DNA of 64,000 nucleotides. Source: an uncultured Thermoguttaceae bacterium (GTDB lineage Bacteria > Planctomycetota > Planctomycetia > Pirellulales > Thermoguttaceae). Positions 10,064-19,677 of this stretch are shown here, in pieces. A program made the position numbers and the translations under genes. Within the stretch, counting starts at the first letter, position 1, and each line of letters starts with the position of its first letter. The stretch is from assembly GCA_938042245.1 (NCBI GenBank), contig CALIRO010000001.1:52290-116289 (forward strand), given 5' to 3'. Under the pieces are notes generated by a model that worked only from the letters and a program-made list of their open reading frames with translations, searched no databases and was not told the origin of the DNA.

Positions 10064-10116
10064 TTGTCAACATTGAGGTTAGGTACTTATATGCATAAAA
10101 GAGGTTCTGCAGAACC
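10064..10116 (+). promoter_or_regulatory. Possible promoter with perfect 14-bp palindrome
   Basis: TTGTCA (10064-10069) and TTATAT (10087-10092) stand 17 bases apart, like a sigma-70 promoter with an imperfect -10. Just downstream is the perfect palindrome GGTTCTGCAGAACC (10103-10116), a fair operator or hairpin candidate. It precedes the AsmA-like gene by about 130 bases. Confidence 0.3.
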
Positions 10117-10245
10117 ATCGGAAATAAAAAAAGCGACGAAAAGGGCAAAACTCCAGGGGAACTTTTGGCTGACTGAAAGATCGATTCGGAACATGGATAA
10201 GTACGCCAGCAGGCAGGCAAGGAGGCGCTGGCCATTGTAGGACGC

Positions 10246-13200
10246 ATGGTAAAAATCTGCTGGCAGTTGGCTAAATGGAGCTTGGTGGTGGCCGTTCTGG
10301 GAGCGGCCATTGGGCTGGCGTATTTTTATCGGCAGGTCGATCAGCGTTTGCGGAACGCTGTGCTGTCGGCATTAGCCAACCAGTATCCGCAGCTAAAAAT
10401 CACGCTTCGGTCGGTGGAGTTAGTCCAAGAGGCGCATCGGGAGGGGATTTTGCTTCGGGGGCTTCGATTGGCCGAACCAGTCGGACAGGATTGGCTGCCT
10501 CTGCTGGAATGCGACGAAGTGTTGTTAAGCTGCCCGACCGACTGGCAGCATTTGCTCCGGGCGGAGGTGCCGATCCACCGGATCCTGATGCGTCGGCCTA
10601 CCGTCTATCTGCGCCGCCGGGCTGAAGGAGTCTGGAACTATGCGCACCTTCAGCCGAAGGCATCTTTGGCCACTCAGCACCCAGAGCTTGTGGTGGAAGA
10701 AGGTACGGTAGTCTTGTTGGCCGATCAGAGCAAGACCGGTTCGCCCCTATTGATTCGGGATGTCCAGCTCCTGGCAAGTCCGCCGGAGCCAAGCGCTGCC
10801 GAGGCTTCGGAAGGGGCTGAGCTGCCCGATCGGCCCCAGACCGCTCATCATCTCCGCTTGAGTCTCTCGGGTCAGGGGCTGCAGGAGTTGACCATGGAAG
10901 GCTGGCTGGATGCTGCCTCAGGCGACTACGCCTTGTCAGGAAAAGTAGTCAGTTGGGACCTGAGACCGGAATGGCAGGCGATTTTGCCGAACCAGCTACT
11001 GCCCCAATGGCTCTGTGGGGGGACGTTGCAAGGGCAACTGGACTTCGGTTTCCACATCCGCCATTGTCCTTCGCGTCAAGAGCCGATCCAATGGCAACTG
11101 GCAGGCCGACTGACCAACGGCCGACTCCATGAGCCGCGCCTTCCCTATCCGTTGACGGACATGTGGGCGGTATTTCGAGCCGACGCAGACGGACTGCGGG
11201 TGGATCAACTGTTTGCCCGTCATGGGGCTGCTACGTTGCGTCTGTCGTATCGGCGTAACGGCTATCAAGCCGACGCCCCCTGTCGCTTAGAGGGAGAAAT
11301 TCGCCGGCTGGAGCTTCGGCGGGAATGGCTGGAGCTGCCCGGAATGCCCACGGCACTGGCCCAGCAGTGGGATCTGTATCGGCCTTCGGGGCAGGTGGAT
11401 CTATATGGGGTGCTCGAGTACGACGGCCAGCACTGGTTCCCGGAGGCTACTATCGAATGCCTGGATGTTTCTTTCCTATATGCAAAATTTCCCTATCGGC
11501 TGGACCACGGTCAAGGCCGCTTGGAACTCCGAAACGACACCCTTTGGATTCACCTGACCGCCTTTAGCGAAGATCAACCGGTTCGGATTGCGGCTGAAAT
11601 TTTGCATCCGCTCAGCCAGCCGACCGGCTGGGTGGAAATCCAGGCCCAAAGCCTGCCTATGGATCAGAAGTTTTTCGATGCCCTTCGGGACCCAACTCGC
11701 CGGTTGCTGGCTCCCCTGCATCCCCAAGGGAACTTGGCTGTGGTATATCGGTGGCAGCGGGATCGGCCCCAGGAGCAGGGGCATCGGCAAATCCGATTGC
11801 AGCTCCAGCGGGGGGCCATCTGCTATGAGCGGTTTGCCTATCCCATTCGGAACCTTCGAGGAACCCTGGAATTTTCCGACGGGCGATGGGAGTTTTGGGG
11901 GCTTACCGGCAGCAACGGTTCGGCTCGAATCCGTGGATATGGACATTTGATTCCTATTGAGGAAGCCCCTTCCCAGCAAGTTCTACAGGCCGCCAACGCC
12001 GATTGGCAAACCATCCTGGACTCTGCCCCTTTCCCACGGGGAAATCCGCTAGTAGAGGGAAGTTCTTCCGGTTCCGCTTTGTTCCCTCGGATTTTTGAGC
12101 TTGCTGAACAACAGTTGCCGCCCATGGAACTCTATCTGAACTTGGTGGTCGAGAATGCCCCGTTGGATGAAGAGCTTCGGGATGCTCTGCCGGCAGCTGC
12201 CCAACGCCTGTGGAATCAACTCCGGCCCACAGGCCAGGTGAATGTGCCGGAATTAGAGATCCGGTATCGCACTGGCCAATCCGCCGCTGAGGTCCGCTTT
12301 ACCGCCCAACCGATCCCAGACCGCTGTAGCATCGAGCCGGTGGCTTTCCCCTATCGGTTGGAAAAACTTCAAGGAACGTTGTTTTTCGCCCAGGATCAAG
12401 TGTTCTGGCAGGGTTTTCGGGCGGAACATGGGTCCGTTCGGATTGCCGCAGACCTTTTCGGCCGATTCCAACCCGACGGCGCCTGGCAACTAGAGATGGA
12501 ACAGCTTTTTGTGGATCGGCTTCCGTTGGATCGGGAATTGACCAAAGCACTGCCCGAACCCCTTAAAAAAGCATTTGCCGTGCTCAATCCAGAAGGTAGC
12601 TTGGCTCTGCGAGGCCGATGGCAATTGGCCCAATCCGCCGAACCCGCAAGACTTACCTCCGAATGGGACCTTCGGCTGACACTGGTCGGCCTTCAGCTTC
12701 AGCCGGGCATCCGATTAGAAAATATTTATGGTGGCCTGGACGTGGCAGGGCATTGGGACAACCAAGATTACGCCCTCTGGGGCCAGTTGGACCTGGATAG
12801 CCTTCTGTACCAGGGGTGTCAATTTACCCGAGTTCGAGGACCCTTTTGGATCGATGGCCAATATGTGCTTTTTGGTCCGGATGCCCAGAGCCGACGGCAA
12901 ACTTACTTAGCCGAGCGGGCCGGCAAATCGGCCGAGACCGGCCTGGTAGAGGCCAGTCCGCTGATTACCGGGCAATTGTTTGGCGGCCAAACGACCGGCC
13001 AGGGATGGATCCGGCTGGCAGGGGCCAATGAATTCGCTCTTCGGGCCACCCTATCGGATGCCGACCTAGCGCAAATCGCCCAAGAGCATCTGCCCGGGGT
13101 TCAAGATCTGCGTGGGAGGCTGTATGGGTGGATGTATCTGCATGGTTACGGCAGGAATATACATACTTTTACAGGCCGAGGCGCCCTCCACCTCCGACAA

Positions 13201-13725
13201 GCCGACATCTATGAATTGCCCCTCATGATCGCCCTATTGAAAATTCTCAATCTGCGCCGGCCGGATACGAATGCCTTTAGCGAGTGCGACCTACAGTATC
13301 GGATCGCTGGTCCCCACATCTATCTCGATCGGATCGTCTTCCAAGGCGATGCCATCAGCCTGCACGGCACAGGCGAAAGTAATTTCCAGGGGGAATTGAA
13401 CTTGGCTCTCTCGCCTATGTTGGGCCGGGAAGATCGAAAGTTGCCGCTCCTGAAACAATTGCTCGGCGGGGCAGGGCAGGAGTTTATGGTCATTCGGGTC
13501 ACCGGTTCCTTGCAAGAGCCGAAAACCGAAAAACACGTTTTCCCCACCCTGAATCAGGCAGTGCAAAATCTCACCAGTGCTCCGACCGGTTCATGGCCCA
13601 CTACCCCTCCGCCGCGACTAGCCAGCCCGTTTCGCCCGACGTCCCCAAAACCGCTCAGCAACCCTTGGCCACCTCTCACCCAGGATCCCATCATAGCTAC
13701 CGAATCGTTGCCCCATCCCCCCTAA
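10246..13725 (+). CDS. Large AsmA/TamB-like envelope protein
   Basis: 1159 residues. One N-terminal helix (about 8-28, LVVAVLGAAIGLAYFYR) anchors the protein, followed by a very long beta-rich region with repeated short phrases such as FPYRLEKLQGTLFF, FAYPIRNLRGTLEF and FPYRLDHGQGRLEL. This repeating FPYRL..L.GTL pattern is what is seen in AsmA, DUF3971 and TamB-type proteins, which form long hydrophobic grooves between inner and outer membrane and are linked to lipid transport. Near the C-terminus (about 955-1110) is an AsmA-C-like part with ALLKILNLRRPDTNAFSECD and GTGESNFQGELNLALSPM. The tail is Pro/Ser/Thr-rich. The ATG has only a weak ribosome binding site (GTAGGA), so the start is less certain. 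Function is inferred from family architecture. Confidence 0.7.
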   Translation: MVKICWQLAKWSLVVAVLGAAIGLAYFYRQVDQRLRNAVLSALANQYPQLKITLRSVELVQEAHREGILLRGLRLAEPVGQDWLPLLECDEVLLSCPTDWQHLLRAEVPIHRILMRRPTVYLRRRAEGVWNYAHLQPKASLATQHPELVVEEGTVVLLADQSKTGSPLLIRDVQLLASPPEPSAAEASEGAELPDRPQTAHHLRLSLSGQGLQELTMEGWLDAASGDYALSGKVVSWDLRPEWQAILPNQLLPQWLCGGTLQGQLDFGFHIRHCPSRQEPIQWQLAGRLTNGRLHEPRLPYPLTDMWAVFRADADGLRVDQLFARHGAATLRLSYRRNGYQADAPCRLEGEIRRLELRREWLELPGMPTALAQQWDLYRPSGQVDLYGVLEYDGQHWFPEATIECLDVSFLYAKFPYRLDHGQGRLELRNDTLWIHLTAFSEDQPVRIAAEILHPLSQPTGWVEIQAQSLPMDQKFFDALRDPTRRLLAPLHPQGNLAVVYRWQRDRPQEQGHRQIRLQLQRGAICYERFAYPIRNLRGTLEFSDGRWEFWGLTGSNGSARIRGYGHLIPIEEAPSQQVLQAANADWQTILDSAPFPRGNPLVEGSSSGSALFPRIFELAEQQLPPMELYLNLVVENAPLDEELRDALPAAAQRLWNQLRPTGQVNVPELEIRYRTGQSAAEVRFTAQPIPDRCSIEPVAFPYRLEKLQGTLFFAQDQVFWQGFRAEHGSVRIAADLFGRFQPDGAWQLEMEQLFVDRLPLDRELTKALPEPLKKAFAVLNPEGSLALRGRWQLAQSAEPARLTSEWDLRLTLVGLQLQPGIRLENIYGGLDVAGHWDNQDYALWGQLDLDSLLYQGCQFTRVRGPFWIDGQYVLFGPDAQSRRQTYLAERAGKSAETGLVEASPLITGQLFGGQTTGQGWIRLAGANEFALRATLSDADLAQIAQEHLPGVQDLRGRLYGWMYLHGYGRNIHTFTGRGALHLRQADIYELPLMIALLKILNLRRPDTNAFSECDLQYRIAGPHIYLDRIVFQGDAISLHGTGESNFQGELNLALSPMLGREDRKLPLLKQLLGGAGQEFMVIRVTGSLQEPKTEKHVFPTLNQAVQNLTSAPTGSWPTTPPPRLASPFRPTSPKPLSNPWPPLTQDPIIATESLPHPP

Positions 13726-13959
13726 ACCCTTGCCCATAAGCTAAACTTTCAAGGAGACAATGCCTCCCCAAAACCGATGCTATCCCTGGGATCGCGGACG
13801 GTTCGCCTGCATCCGTTGTCTCTGCTTACCACGGCAAAGGGGGGCCAAGCGATTGCCTGGCCGGAGGGAAGACCGGGCAGGGGAACCATCGGCTGGAAGC
13901 CAATGGGAACAATTCTCCGTTTCCCAAATGCATTTGTTCCCTGTCAAAGGAGAACGAGC

Positions 13960-14283
13960 ATGCAAGTGGGACCTTTAGGCAACGTGGCCGCCGGGGCGGC
14001 CGGCGCTGCTTTGGCCCAAACCAAAGGAACCGAATTAGACCGCACGCAGCAGGACTTGGCCGCCCATCAACGCCGGATCCAAACCGAACAGCAGGCCGCC
14101 GAGGCCGCTGGCATCGGCCAAACCGACGGCCAGGAACATCAAACCGACGAGCGAGATGCCGACGGTCGGCTCCCGTGGCAGATGCCCAATCGGCCGGCTC
14201 AAAATCCCCCGCCCCCAACCCCGCCGTGTCGGCCTGAAGACCCAACTGGGACGGCCGGGACCCAACTGGACCTGCTCGGATAA
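13960..14283 (+). CDS. Small conserved planctomycete-type protein
   Basis: 107 residues. The open frame reaches back to 13777, but the ATG at 13960 has AAAGGAGAA at ideal distance and the sequence changes there from arbitrary to structured, so I place the start here. The protein begins with a short Gly/Ala-rich segment (GNVAAGAAGAALAQ), continues with a helical, Gln-rich stretch (about 25-50, coiled-coil-like), and then has AAGIGQTDGQEHQTDERDAD (about 48-67). From memory, small proteins with a nearly identical AGIG-TDG-E-H-T-ERDADGR phrase recur across planctomycetes, with no known function. No signal peptide or membrane helix. The C-terminus is Pro-rich. Confidence 0.7.
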   Translation: MQVGPLGNVAAGAAGAALAQTKGTELDRTQQDLAAHQRRIQTEQQAAEAAGIGQTDGQEHQTDERDADGRLPWQMPNRPAQNPPPPTPPCRPEDPTGTAGTQLDLLG

Positions 14284-14606
14284 ATAAACGAGCGGGATAG
14301 GCCGGCGAGCATATCCGTCTGGGAAGGCCCCCTTTTGTAGGCGATCCGCAAAATGCCGTTTGCCCTGCTGTCTCCACACACAAACATCCCCTCAGACGTC
14401 CCCTTGCCCGCTAAAATAGTTTGATGGGCGAAGGGCTACTTCTTTAGCCCGGCTGAGCTGGCCGTTAGCATGGGCCCCCAAAAAATTCAGAGCTTTAGAG
14501 TGGGCTCGCCAAGCGGAGCTGGCTGGCAAAGGGAGTCCCGCTTGCGCGGGAGTGACATCCGTGGATCAGCATCTCAGCCATTGGTTCTTACCCAGAGGAA
14601 GCTGCC
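14284..14606. other. Intergenic region, one palindromic repeat
   Basis: No gene seen. A reverse-oriented member of the CATTCCCGC repeat family (GTCCCGCTTGCGCGGGAGTG, 14535-14554) lies shortly before the next gene. The rest shows nothing recognisable. Confidence 0.5.
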
Positions 14607-15506
14607 ATGCGGATTCTCTTGAGCGGTTCGACAGGTTTTATCGGCAAGGCCTTACAAGGAACTTTGAAAGCCGAGGGCCATGAGGTAGTCCCTCTTCTGC
14701 GCCGGGCGCCGGAACAAGCAGAAGGCTCTTTTGTGCTTTGGGACCCAGCCGCAGGACAGTTGCAACCAGCCGATTTGGAAGGGCTGGATGTGGTGGTGCA
14801 TCTAGCGGGCGAGAATATTGCTGCCCGTCGATGGACAGAGGCCCAAAAAGAGCGGATTCGCTCCAGTCGGGTCGATGCCACCCGCCTGCTCGCCGAAACG
14901 TTGGCTAAACTTCGTCAAAAACCGCATAGTTTGCTTTGTGCCTCGGCGGTGGGCTTTTACGGCGACCGAGGCGACGAAATCCTCAGCGAAGCCAGTGCGC
15001 CAGGCAGCGGCTTTTTGGCCCAACTGTGCCAAGCTTGGGAAACCGCCTGCCAACCGGCCCAACAGGCAGGTATCCGAGTGGTGCATCTTCGGTTTGGGGT
15101 GGTCCTAGGGCCTTCGGGCGGCATGTTAGCCAAACAGTTGCCCTTGTTCCGATGGGGTTTGGGAGGCCGACTCGGCACGGGTCGGCAATGGATCAGTTGG
15201 GTCAGCCTGGCAGACCTCACGGCGGCGGTTCGGCATCTATTGATCAATCGGAGTCTTTCCGGCCCGTTCAACATCACTGCGCCAGCGCCGGTTACCAATG
15301 CGGAGTGGACGGTAACCTTAAGCCGACTGCTCCGACGACCAGCCATCTTCCACCTGCCGGCCTGGCTGCTCCGAATGCTCCTAGGAGAAATGGCCGAGCA
15401 GTTGCTCCTGGCCTCCACACGGGCCATTCCCTACCGATTGCAAGACAGTGGCTTTACCTTTCAAGAAGGCATTCTTGAACCTGCCCTCCGCCGAATGCTC
15501 GGTTAA
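14607..15506 (+). CDS. TIGR01777 family NAD(P)-dependent epimerase
   Basis: 299 residues, the usual length. The start ATG has AGAGGAAG upstream. The N-terminus MRILLSGSTGFIGKALQGTL carries the GxTGFIG nucleotide-binding motif of extended SDR enzymes. HLAGENIAARRWTEAQK (about 62-78) and SASAVGFYGDRGDEILSE-like residues around 110-127 are the family signatures of the YfcH/SDR39U1 group. The C-terminal DUF1731-like part includes LPAWLLRMLLGEMAEQLLLAS (about 250-270, partly). The substrate of this family is not established; in some bacteria a member is linked to cell division (SulA-like naming). It is flanked by a convergent hopanoid gene, so it is probably a single-gene unit. Confidence 0.88.
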   Translation: MRILLSGSTGFIGKALQGTLKAEGHEVVPLLRRAPEQAEGSFVLWDPAAGQLQPADLEGLDVVVHLAGENIAARRWTEAQKERIRSSRVDATRLLAETLAKLRQKPHSLLCASAVGFYGDRGDEILSEASAPGSGFLAQLCQAWETACQPAQQAGIRVVHLRFGVVLGPSGGMLAKQLPLFRWGLGGRLGTGRQWISWVSLADLTAAVRHLLINRSLSGPFNITAPAPVTNAEWTVTLSRLLRRPAIFHLPAWLLRMLLGEMAEQLLLASTRAIPYRLQDSGFTFQEGILEPALRRMLG

Positions 15507-15601
15507 CCAGCAGATGGTCCGGCACCGTTATATGGATGATGTGCCGGGTCCAGTCATCTCGGCCTGCTGTCGAAGACTCGGAGAGACGGCAGCAGCTCCA
15601 A

Positions 15602-16618
15602 CTAGCCCAACTGCCAAAGGAGCATCTTCAGCAGGTCCCGGAGCCCTTTTCGGGCAAGGACGGCTGCCGGTTCAAAACCGCAGTGGACCATGCAGTGCTC
15701 GCATTGGGGGTGCCGACCTGGCCCAACTGCATCCCAATCCGTCTGCCGCAACAGTTCTTGATAACTGGGATAGTGGCTATCGGCGCGCAAATAACAAGGG
15801 CTGCGCCAACCAGCACGGTTGAACGTAGGATTGGCCCAGGCCGCACACCGAAGCTCCCGCCGACCGCACAAAAACTCCATGTACATCGGCGAAGCCACCA
15901 GCCGAAACCGGCGCAACATCGGCCATCCTGCTCGAAATTTCTCCTGAATCTCCTGCCGGGTGAGGAAAATTTCGGATGCCCGTTCCGGCCCCGTTGCCTG
16001 CACCGCTTCATAGCTATAGGCAGGGGAAACCATCATGCCATCTACGCCCAACTCGCTCAGAAGCGAAAATAGCACCACGATTTCGTGCATATCCGTCTGG
16101 CGATAGATGGTGGTGTTGGTATAGACGAGCCAACCAGCACTCTTGGCTTGCCGAATCCCTTCCACCGCCTGGCTGAACACGCCCGGCCGGCCTGCCAGAG
16201 CATCATGGGTGGTTTCCATCCCGTCTAAGTGGACATTTAACATCATTCGGCGGCTCCGCGGCAGACGGGGAAGGCATTGGGCCAGCAATGTGCCATTGGT
16301 ACATAAATAGATGTATTTTCGCCGGGCTACCAGTTGATCCAGTAGCTCCGGCAGCTCCGGATACAACAGCGGTTCCCCGCCGCAGACACTTACAATCGGC
16401 GCCCCGCACTGCTCGGCCGCTGCCAAACACTCGGCCACACCCAGCCGATCCTCCAACCGGCCGCCATATTCCCGAATCCGGCCGCACCCTTCGCAGCGCA
16501 AATTGCATGTATGCAGCGGCTCCAACATCAGTACCAACGGAAACCGCTTCTGACCCGAAAGCCGCTGCCGCACGAGATACCAGCTCAACGTCCGCGTCAA
16601 CGAAAACAGAAAACGCAT
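15602..16618 (-). CDS. hpnH: Radical SAM hopanoid enzyme HpnH
   Basis: 338 residues. CNLRCEGC (Cys38, Cys42, Cys45) gives the CxxxCxxC iron-sulfur cluster site of radical SAM enzymes, followed by GGEPLLYPEL-like SAM-binding residues (about 79-90) and LNVHLDGMETTHD (about 127-139), typical of HpnH. HpnH joins the 5-deoxyadenosyl radical to diploptene, making adenosylhopane, the first step of side-chain extension of hopanoids. The C-terminal part has extra cysteines (CEHCMVHCGFEP), as in the family. It lies downstream of squalene-hopene cyclase on the same strand, 412 bases away, so the two act in successive steps of hopanoid synthesis. Confidence 0.9.
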   Translation of the reverse strand: MRFLFSLTRTLSWYLVRQRLSGQKRFPLVLMLEPLHTCNLRCEGCGRIREYGGRLEDRLGVAECLAAAEQCGAPIVSVCGGEPLLYPELPELLDQLVARRKYIYLCTNGTLLAQCLPRLPRSRRMMLNVHLDGMETTHDALAGRPGVFSQAVEGIRQAKSAGWLVYTNTTIYRQTDMHEIVVLFSLLSELGVDGMMVSPAYSYEAVQATGPERASEIFLTRQEIQEKFRAGWPMLRRFRLVASPMYMEFLCGRRELRCAAWANPTFNRAGWRSPCYLRADSHYPSYQELLRQTDWDAVGPGRHPQCEHCMVHCGFEPAAVLARKGLRDLLKMLLWQLG

Positions 16619-17030
16619 CCAAAAGCACTCCCAAAGTACATCTCAACCTATGGGAACCTCCCAGGAGCGTGGGCGTGCCGTGCGGCATCCCCGTAGGAGA
16701 GATCTCTGGCCTAAACAGCCCCTTCAGACGGCCTGCTTCGCAACCCAGTCGTTCCCACGCAGGGGAGAGGCAACATCCCGGGAATCGCCAGACTTCCCCT
16801 CCGCAAACTCTGGAATCAGGGGCCTCCCCTCCCCACAGCCTGGCAGTGCGAACGTTTCGTTCACACGTTCCTCCCCTAGGCCTTATCCAGAGCGGCATCT
16901 GTCAGAGCCTAGTTGGTCGGTCCACTGTCAAGCAGCCCACTCTACCAGAGTACCCTCCAGCCCAAAGATACCCTCCCACCAGGAAAGACCGTGAGGCTGC
17001 TTTCGGGGCCGGAACGCTTCTAAATGGTTC
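16619..17030. other. Long spacer between hopanoid genes with repeat
   Basis: No gene supported on either strand. It contains a GGGGAGAGGCAACATCCCGG-like palindromic stretch (about 16762-16785) of the dispersed repeat family. A hopanoid operon could run through it, or hpnH may have its own promoter here. Confidence 0.5.
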
Positions 17031-19244
17031 CTATCCTCCTGCTAGAACCGCTTCCCGCCAACGGGCCAATGCCAACAGCGGAAACGAAATCGGATAATAA
17101 TGGTAGCGGAGATAGAACACCCGGGGGAACCCAGTTCCAGTAAACTCTTGTTCCTGCCAAGTGCCATCTGGCTGCTGGCGATCGAGCAAAAATCGCACCG
17201 CCCGGAGCAATGCGGGATCATCCGCCCTGCCAGCAGCCACCAACCCCAAGATCGCCCAGGCAGTTTGAGAAGCGGTGGTTGGGCCTTGGCCCCGCCGGCT
17301 TGGATCATCATACGTAGCAGGTGATTCGCCCCAGCCGCCATCGGACTGCTGGCAACTCAGAAGCCAATCGGCCCCTGCTACGATCGCCGGATCCTGGATC
17401 GGCAACCCCACTGCCCGAAGCCCCATCAGAACTTGCCAGGTGCCATAGATGTAATTGACGCCCCATCGGCCGAACCAGGCGCCGTCCGGCTCTTGAGTGC
17501 GGCGTAAAAAAGCAATAGCCCGATCCACCGCCGGATGCCCCAACCGATAACCCAACGTCCCCAACGCCTCCAGCACCCGGCCGGTCAGGTCCGGGGTACT
17601 GGGATCGAGCATCGCATTATGATCGGCAAAGGGCACATAGTTGAGGAACTGGCGGTTATTGTTCCGGTCAAAGGCGCCCCAGCCGCCGTCCCGATTCTGC
17701 ATCGCCAGCATCCATCGCAGTCCTCGGCTAATAGCCGCCGCGGTCCACGACAAGGCCTCTTCGGTTTCGATCGATTCACCAGCCAACTGGGCAATTGCCT
17801 CCGGAGAGGATGCCGAAGCGGCGGCTCGGCGCGTACCGTCGGCTAAGCAGATTTCGCTAAGAAGCGGATCGGCCCTCTTATCCAGAGGGCCTTGCACGCC
17901 CCGTCTCGCACCGGCGCCTTGCCCAGCTAGCCAAGGATAAAGATTCTCGACCTTCTGGCTAGCCAATCGCCAGGCCCGATATTGTTCCCAAAGAGCCAAC
18001 AGGACCATCGCCGTGTCATCGTTATCGGGATAAAAATCATTATGATATTCAAAACACCATCCACCCGGTTCCACTCGAACCGAATCGGCCCAATCGCCCG
18101 GTACCGGGATCTGCCGCTCCAAAAGCCACAAAGCAGCCCGTCCTACTGCCGGATGGCGGGGACCTACCGCCGCCGAAAGAGCTCGGATGGCAATCGCCGT
18201 ATCCCAGACGGGCGATTTGCACGGTTGTACCCGCACCGAGCCGCTCCGGCGATCTTCCAACATCAGATCATGTAGGTGCCGATGGCACTGCCGAACAGGA
18301 GCACTTTCCTCACTATAACCCAAACAGCGCAAAGCGACCAGGCTCCAGACAATCGGCGGAAAGATGGCGCCCAGGCCATCGCTACCTTGCAACCGGCGGA
18401 GCATCCATGCTTCGGCTGCCTTCAAGGCCCGATTTCGGCAGAGGAAAAGACCTCGACGTTGGGCCCATTTGCAAAGCCGATCCAGACCAACAAACAAATG
18501 CTCCCATAACGACCGTCCCCGGCGGGCCTCCAGGTCCGGACATCGCGGCGGCGCCCACTGCTCCGGCGCACGAATAAACAATTCCTTCACCCCACGCTCC
18601 GGGTCAATCCGGCGGATCGGCTGACAGGCCCAAACAATCGACAGCGGCACAAGAATCGTCCGCGTCCAGGCACTGACGGCGCCCAAATGGATCGGACACC
18701 ATCGAGGCAAAAGCACCAATTCCGGCGGTACTGCCGGACAGATCTCATAAGGCACCTGCCCCAGCAAGGCCAGAAAGAATCGCGTGTAACTGTTGACCCG
18801 ATCGGCCCCGCCGTGCTGTAAGATAGCCTCCCGGGCCCGACGCATCGGCTCACTGTGGGGATCATGGCCGGTAAGTTTCAGCGCAAAATAGGCCTCCACG
18901 CTGGCACTGATATTGACCGGGCCGCCGGGAAAACTCGCCCAGCCCCCTTCAGGCAATTGGCTTTCCAACAGATATTGGGCCAAACGCCCAGCCAGTTCAC
19001 CTCTCTCCCGCTCCAAAAACGCCCAAAGGATCAGGGTTTCGCTTTCCAGGATGCTATCCCCTTGCAGCTCGGCACACCAATGGCCATCGGAATGTTGATG
19101 GTCTAGGAGCCACCGGCTGGTGCGGTGGATGGCCTCCTGAACCTCCTCTAATAGGGGGATTGATGCTAGATGCTGGAGGTAGTTCGGAGAGGAATTGCCT
19201 TCTTTTAGATGACTTTGAATCCCCCATTGAGGGTATGAACTCAT
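17031..19244 (-). CDS. shc: Squalene-hopene cyclase
   Basis: 737 residues with the start set at the ATG at 19244, which has AAGGAGG eight bases upstream; a longer frame to 19292 lacks this. Squalene-hopene cyclase turns squalene into hopene and hopanol at the membrane surface. The protonating DxDD motif is present (DNDD in FYPDNDDTAMVLLAL, around residue 405). QW repeats typical of the family are seen at several places: DGHWCAEL, EGGWASFPGGP, DGGWGAFDRNN, DGAWFGRWGVNY, DGGWGESPATYDDPS and DGTWQEQEFTGTGFPRVFYL. The GTGFP-Y region near the C-terminus is also a hallmark. The usual family length is about 630-720, so this one is slightly long; an Ala/Ser-rich insert around residues 440-480 explains it. 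hpnH lies downstream. Confidence 0.95.
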   Translation of the reverse strand: MSSYPQWGIQSHLKEGNSSPNYLQHLASIPLLEEVQEAIHRTSRWLLDHQHSDGHWCAELQGDSILESETLILWAFLERERGELAGRLAQYLLESQLPEGGWASFPGGPVNISASVEAYFALKLTGHDPHSEPMRRAREAILQHGGADRVNSYTRFFLALLGQVPYEICPAVPPELVLLPRWCPIHLGAVSAWTRTILVPLSIVWACQPIRRIDPERGVKELFIRAPEQWAPPRCPDLEARRGRSLWEHLFVGLDRLCKWAQRRGLFLCRNRALKAAEAWMLRRLQGSDGLGAIFPPIVWSLVALRCLGYSEESAPVRQCHRHLHDLMLEDRRSGSVRVQPCKSPVWDTAIAIRALSAAVGPRHPAVGRAALWLLERQIPVPGDWADSVRVEPGGWCFEYHNDFYPDNDDTAMVLLALWEQYRAWRLASQKVENLYPWLAGQGAGARRGVQGPLDKRADPLLSEICLADGTRRAAASASSPEAIAQLAGESIETEEALSWTAAAISRGLRWMLAMQNRDGGWGAFDRNNNRQFLNYVPFADHNAMLDPSTPDLTGRVLEALGTLGYRLGHPAVDRAIAFLRRTQEPDGAWFGRWGVNYIYGTWQVLMGLRAVGLPIQDPAIVAGADWLLSCQQSDGGWGESPATYDDPSRRGQGPTTASQTAWAILGLVAAGRADDPALLRAVRFLLDRQQPDGTWQEQEFTGTGFPRVFYLRYHYYPISFPLLALARWREAVLAGG

Positions 19245-19677
19245 GGAAAAAACCTCCTTGGCTTTCCCTGGACGTCTGCCATGACCCACCAATCTGGTAG
19301 CTTATGCCCAGAAAGCAAAATAGGCAAGGCCAAAGCAGGTTTAGCTATTTTCCCTATCTTTTCTGGTTTCGCCATTTGCCCCTGGCCTGAAAAGGAGAAA
19401 AAACGCTTTAACCCCTTATGGTAAAAAAACTTAGTACTATTTTGGGAAAACGGCTTCCGTGTTTTTCCTGGGGTGGGTAGCAGAGAGGTGAATAGCCCGA
19501 TTTTCCGAAGTTAAAATTTACCAAAGAGTTAGGATTTTCTTTTCGATTCGGTTTCGCTAGCAACGCTAGCAGTGCTAGCAAGAAGAATCCCTCCAACTCC
19601 TTATCTGGCAACTAGTTACAACAAAATTTTTCCCCTTCTTGACGCACCCGTGCGAAAGATTTACCCTTTTTCCTGGT
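19245..19677. other. Divergent intergenic region between shc and nrdJ
   Basis: A relatively AT-rich regulatory region of about 600 bases in total (continuing past the NrdR-like boxes to 19857). I see no gene. I looked for a cobalamin riboswitch (conserved B12 box, GCCACTG) before the B12-dependent reductase and found none. Confidence 0.5.
19556..19582. repeat. 9-bp tandem repeat GCTAGCA-
   Basis: Three units of nine bases, GCTAGCAAC, GCTAGCAGT, GCTAGCAAG. Each contains the palindrome GCTAGC. It lies about 100 bases upstream of the NrdR-like boxes; no function is evident. Confidence 0.6.

Noticed and set aside
13777..13959. N-terminal extension of the small protein at 13960
   Set aside because: No ribosome binding site for the upstream ATG and arbitrary-looking sequence; a strong site precedes 13960.
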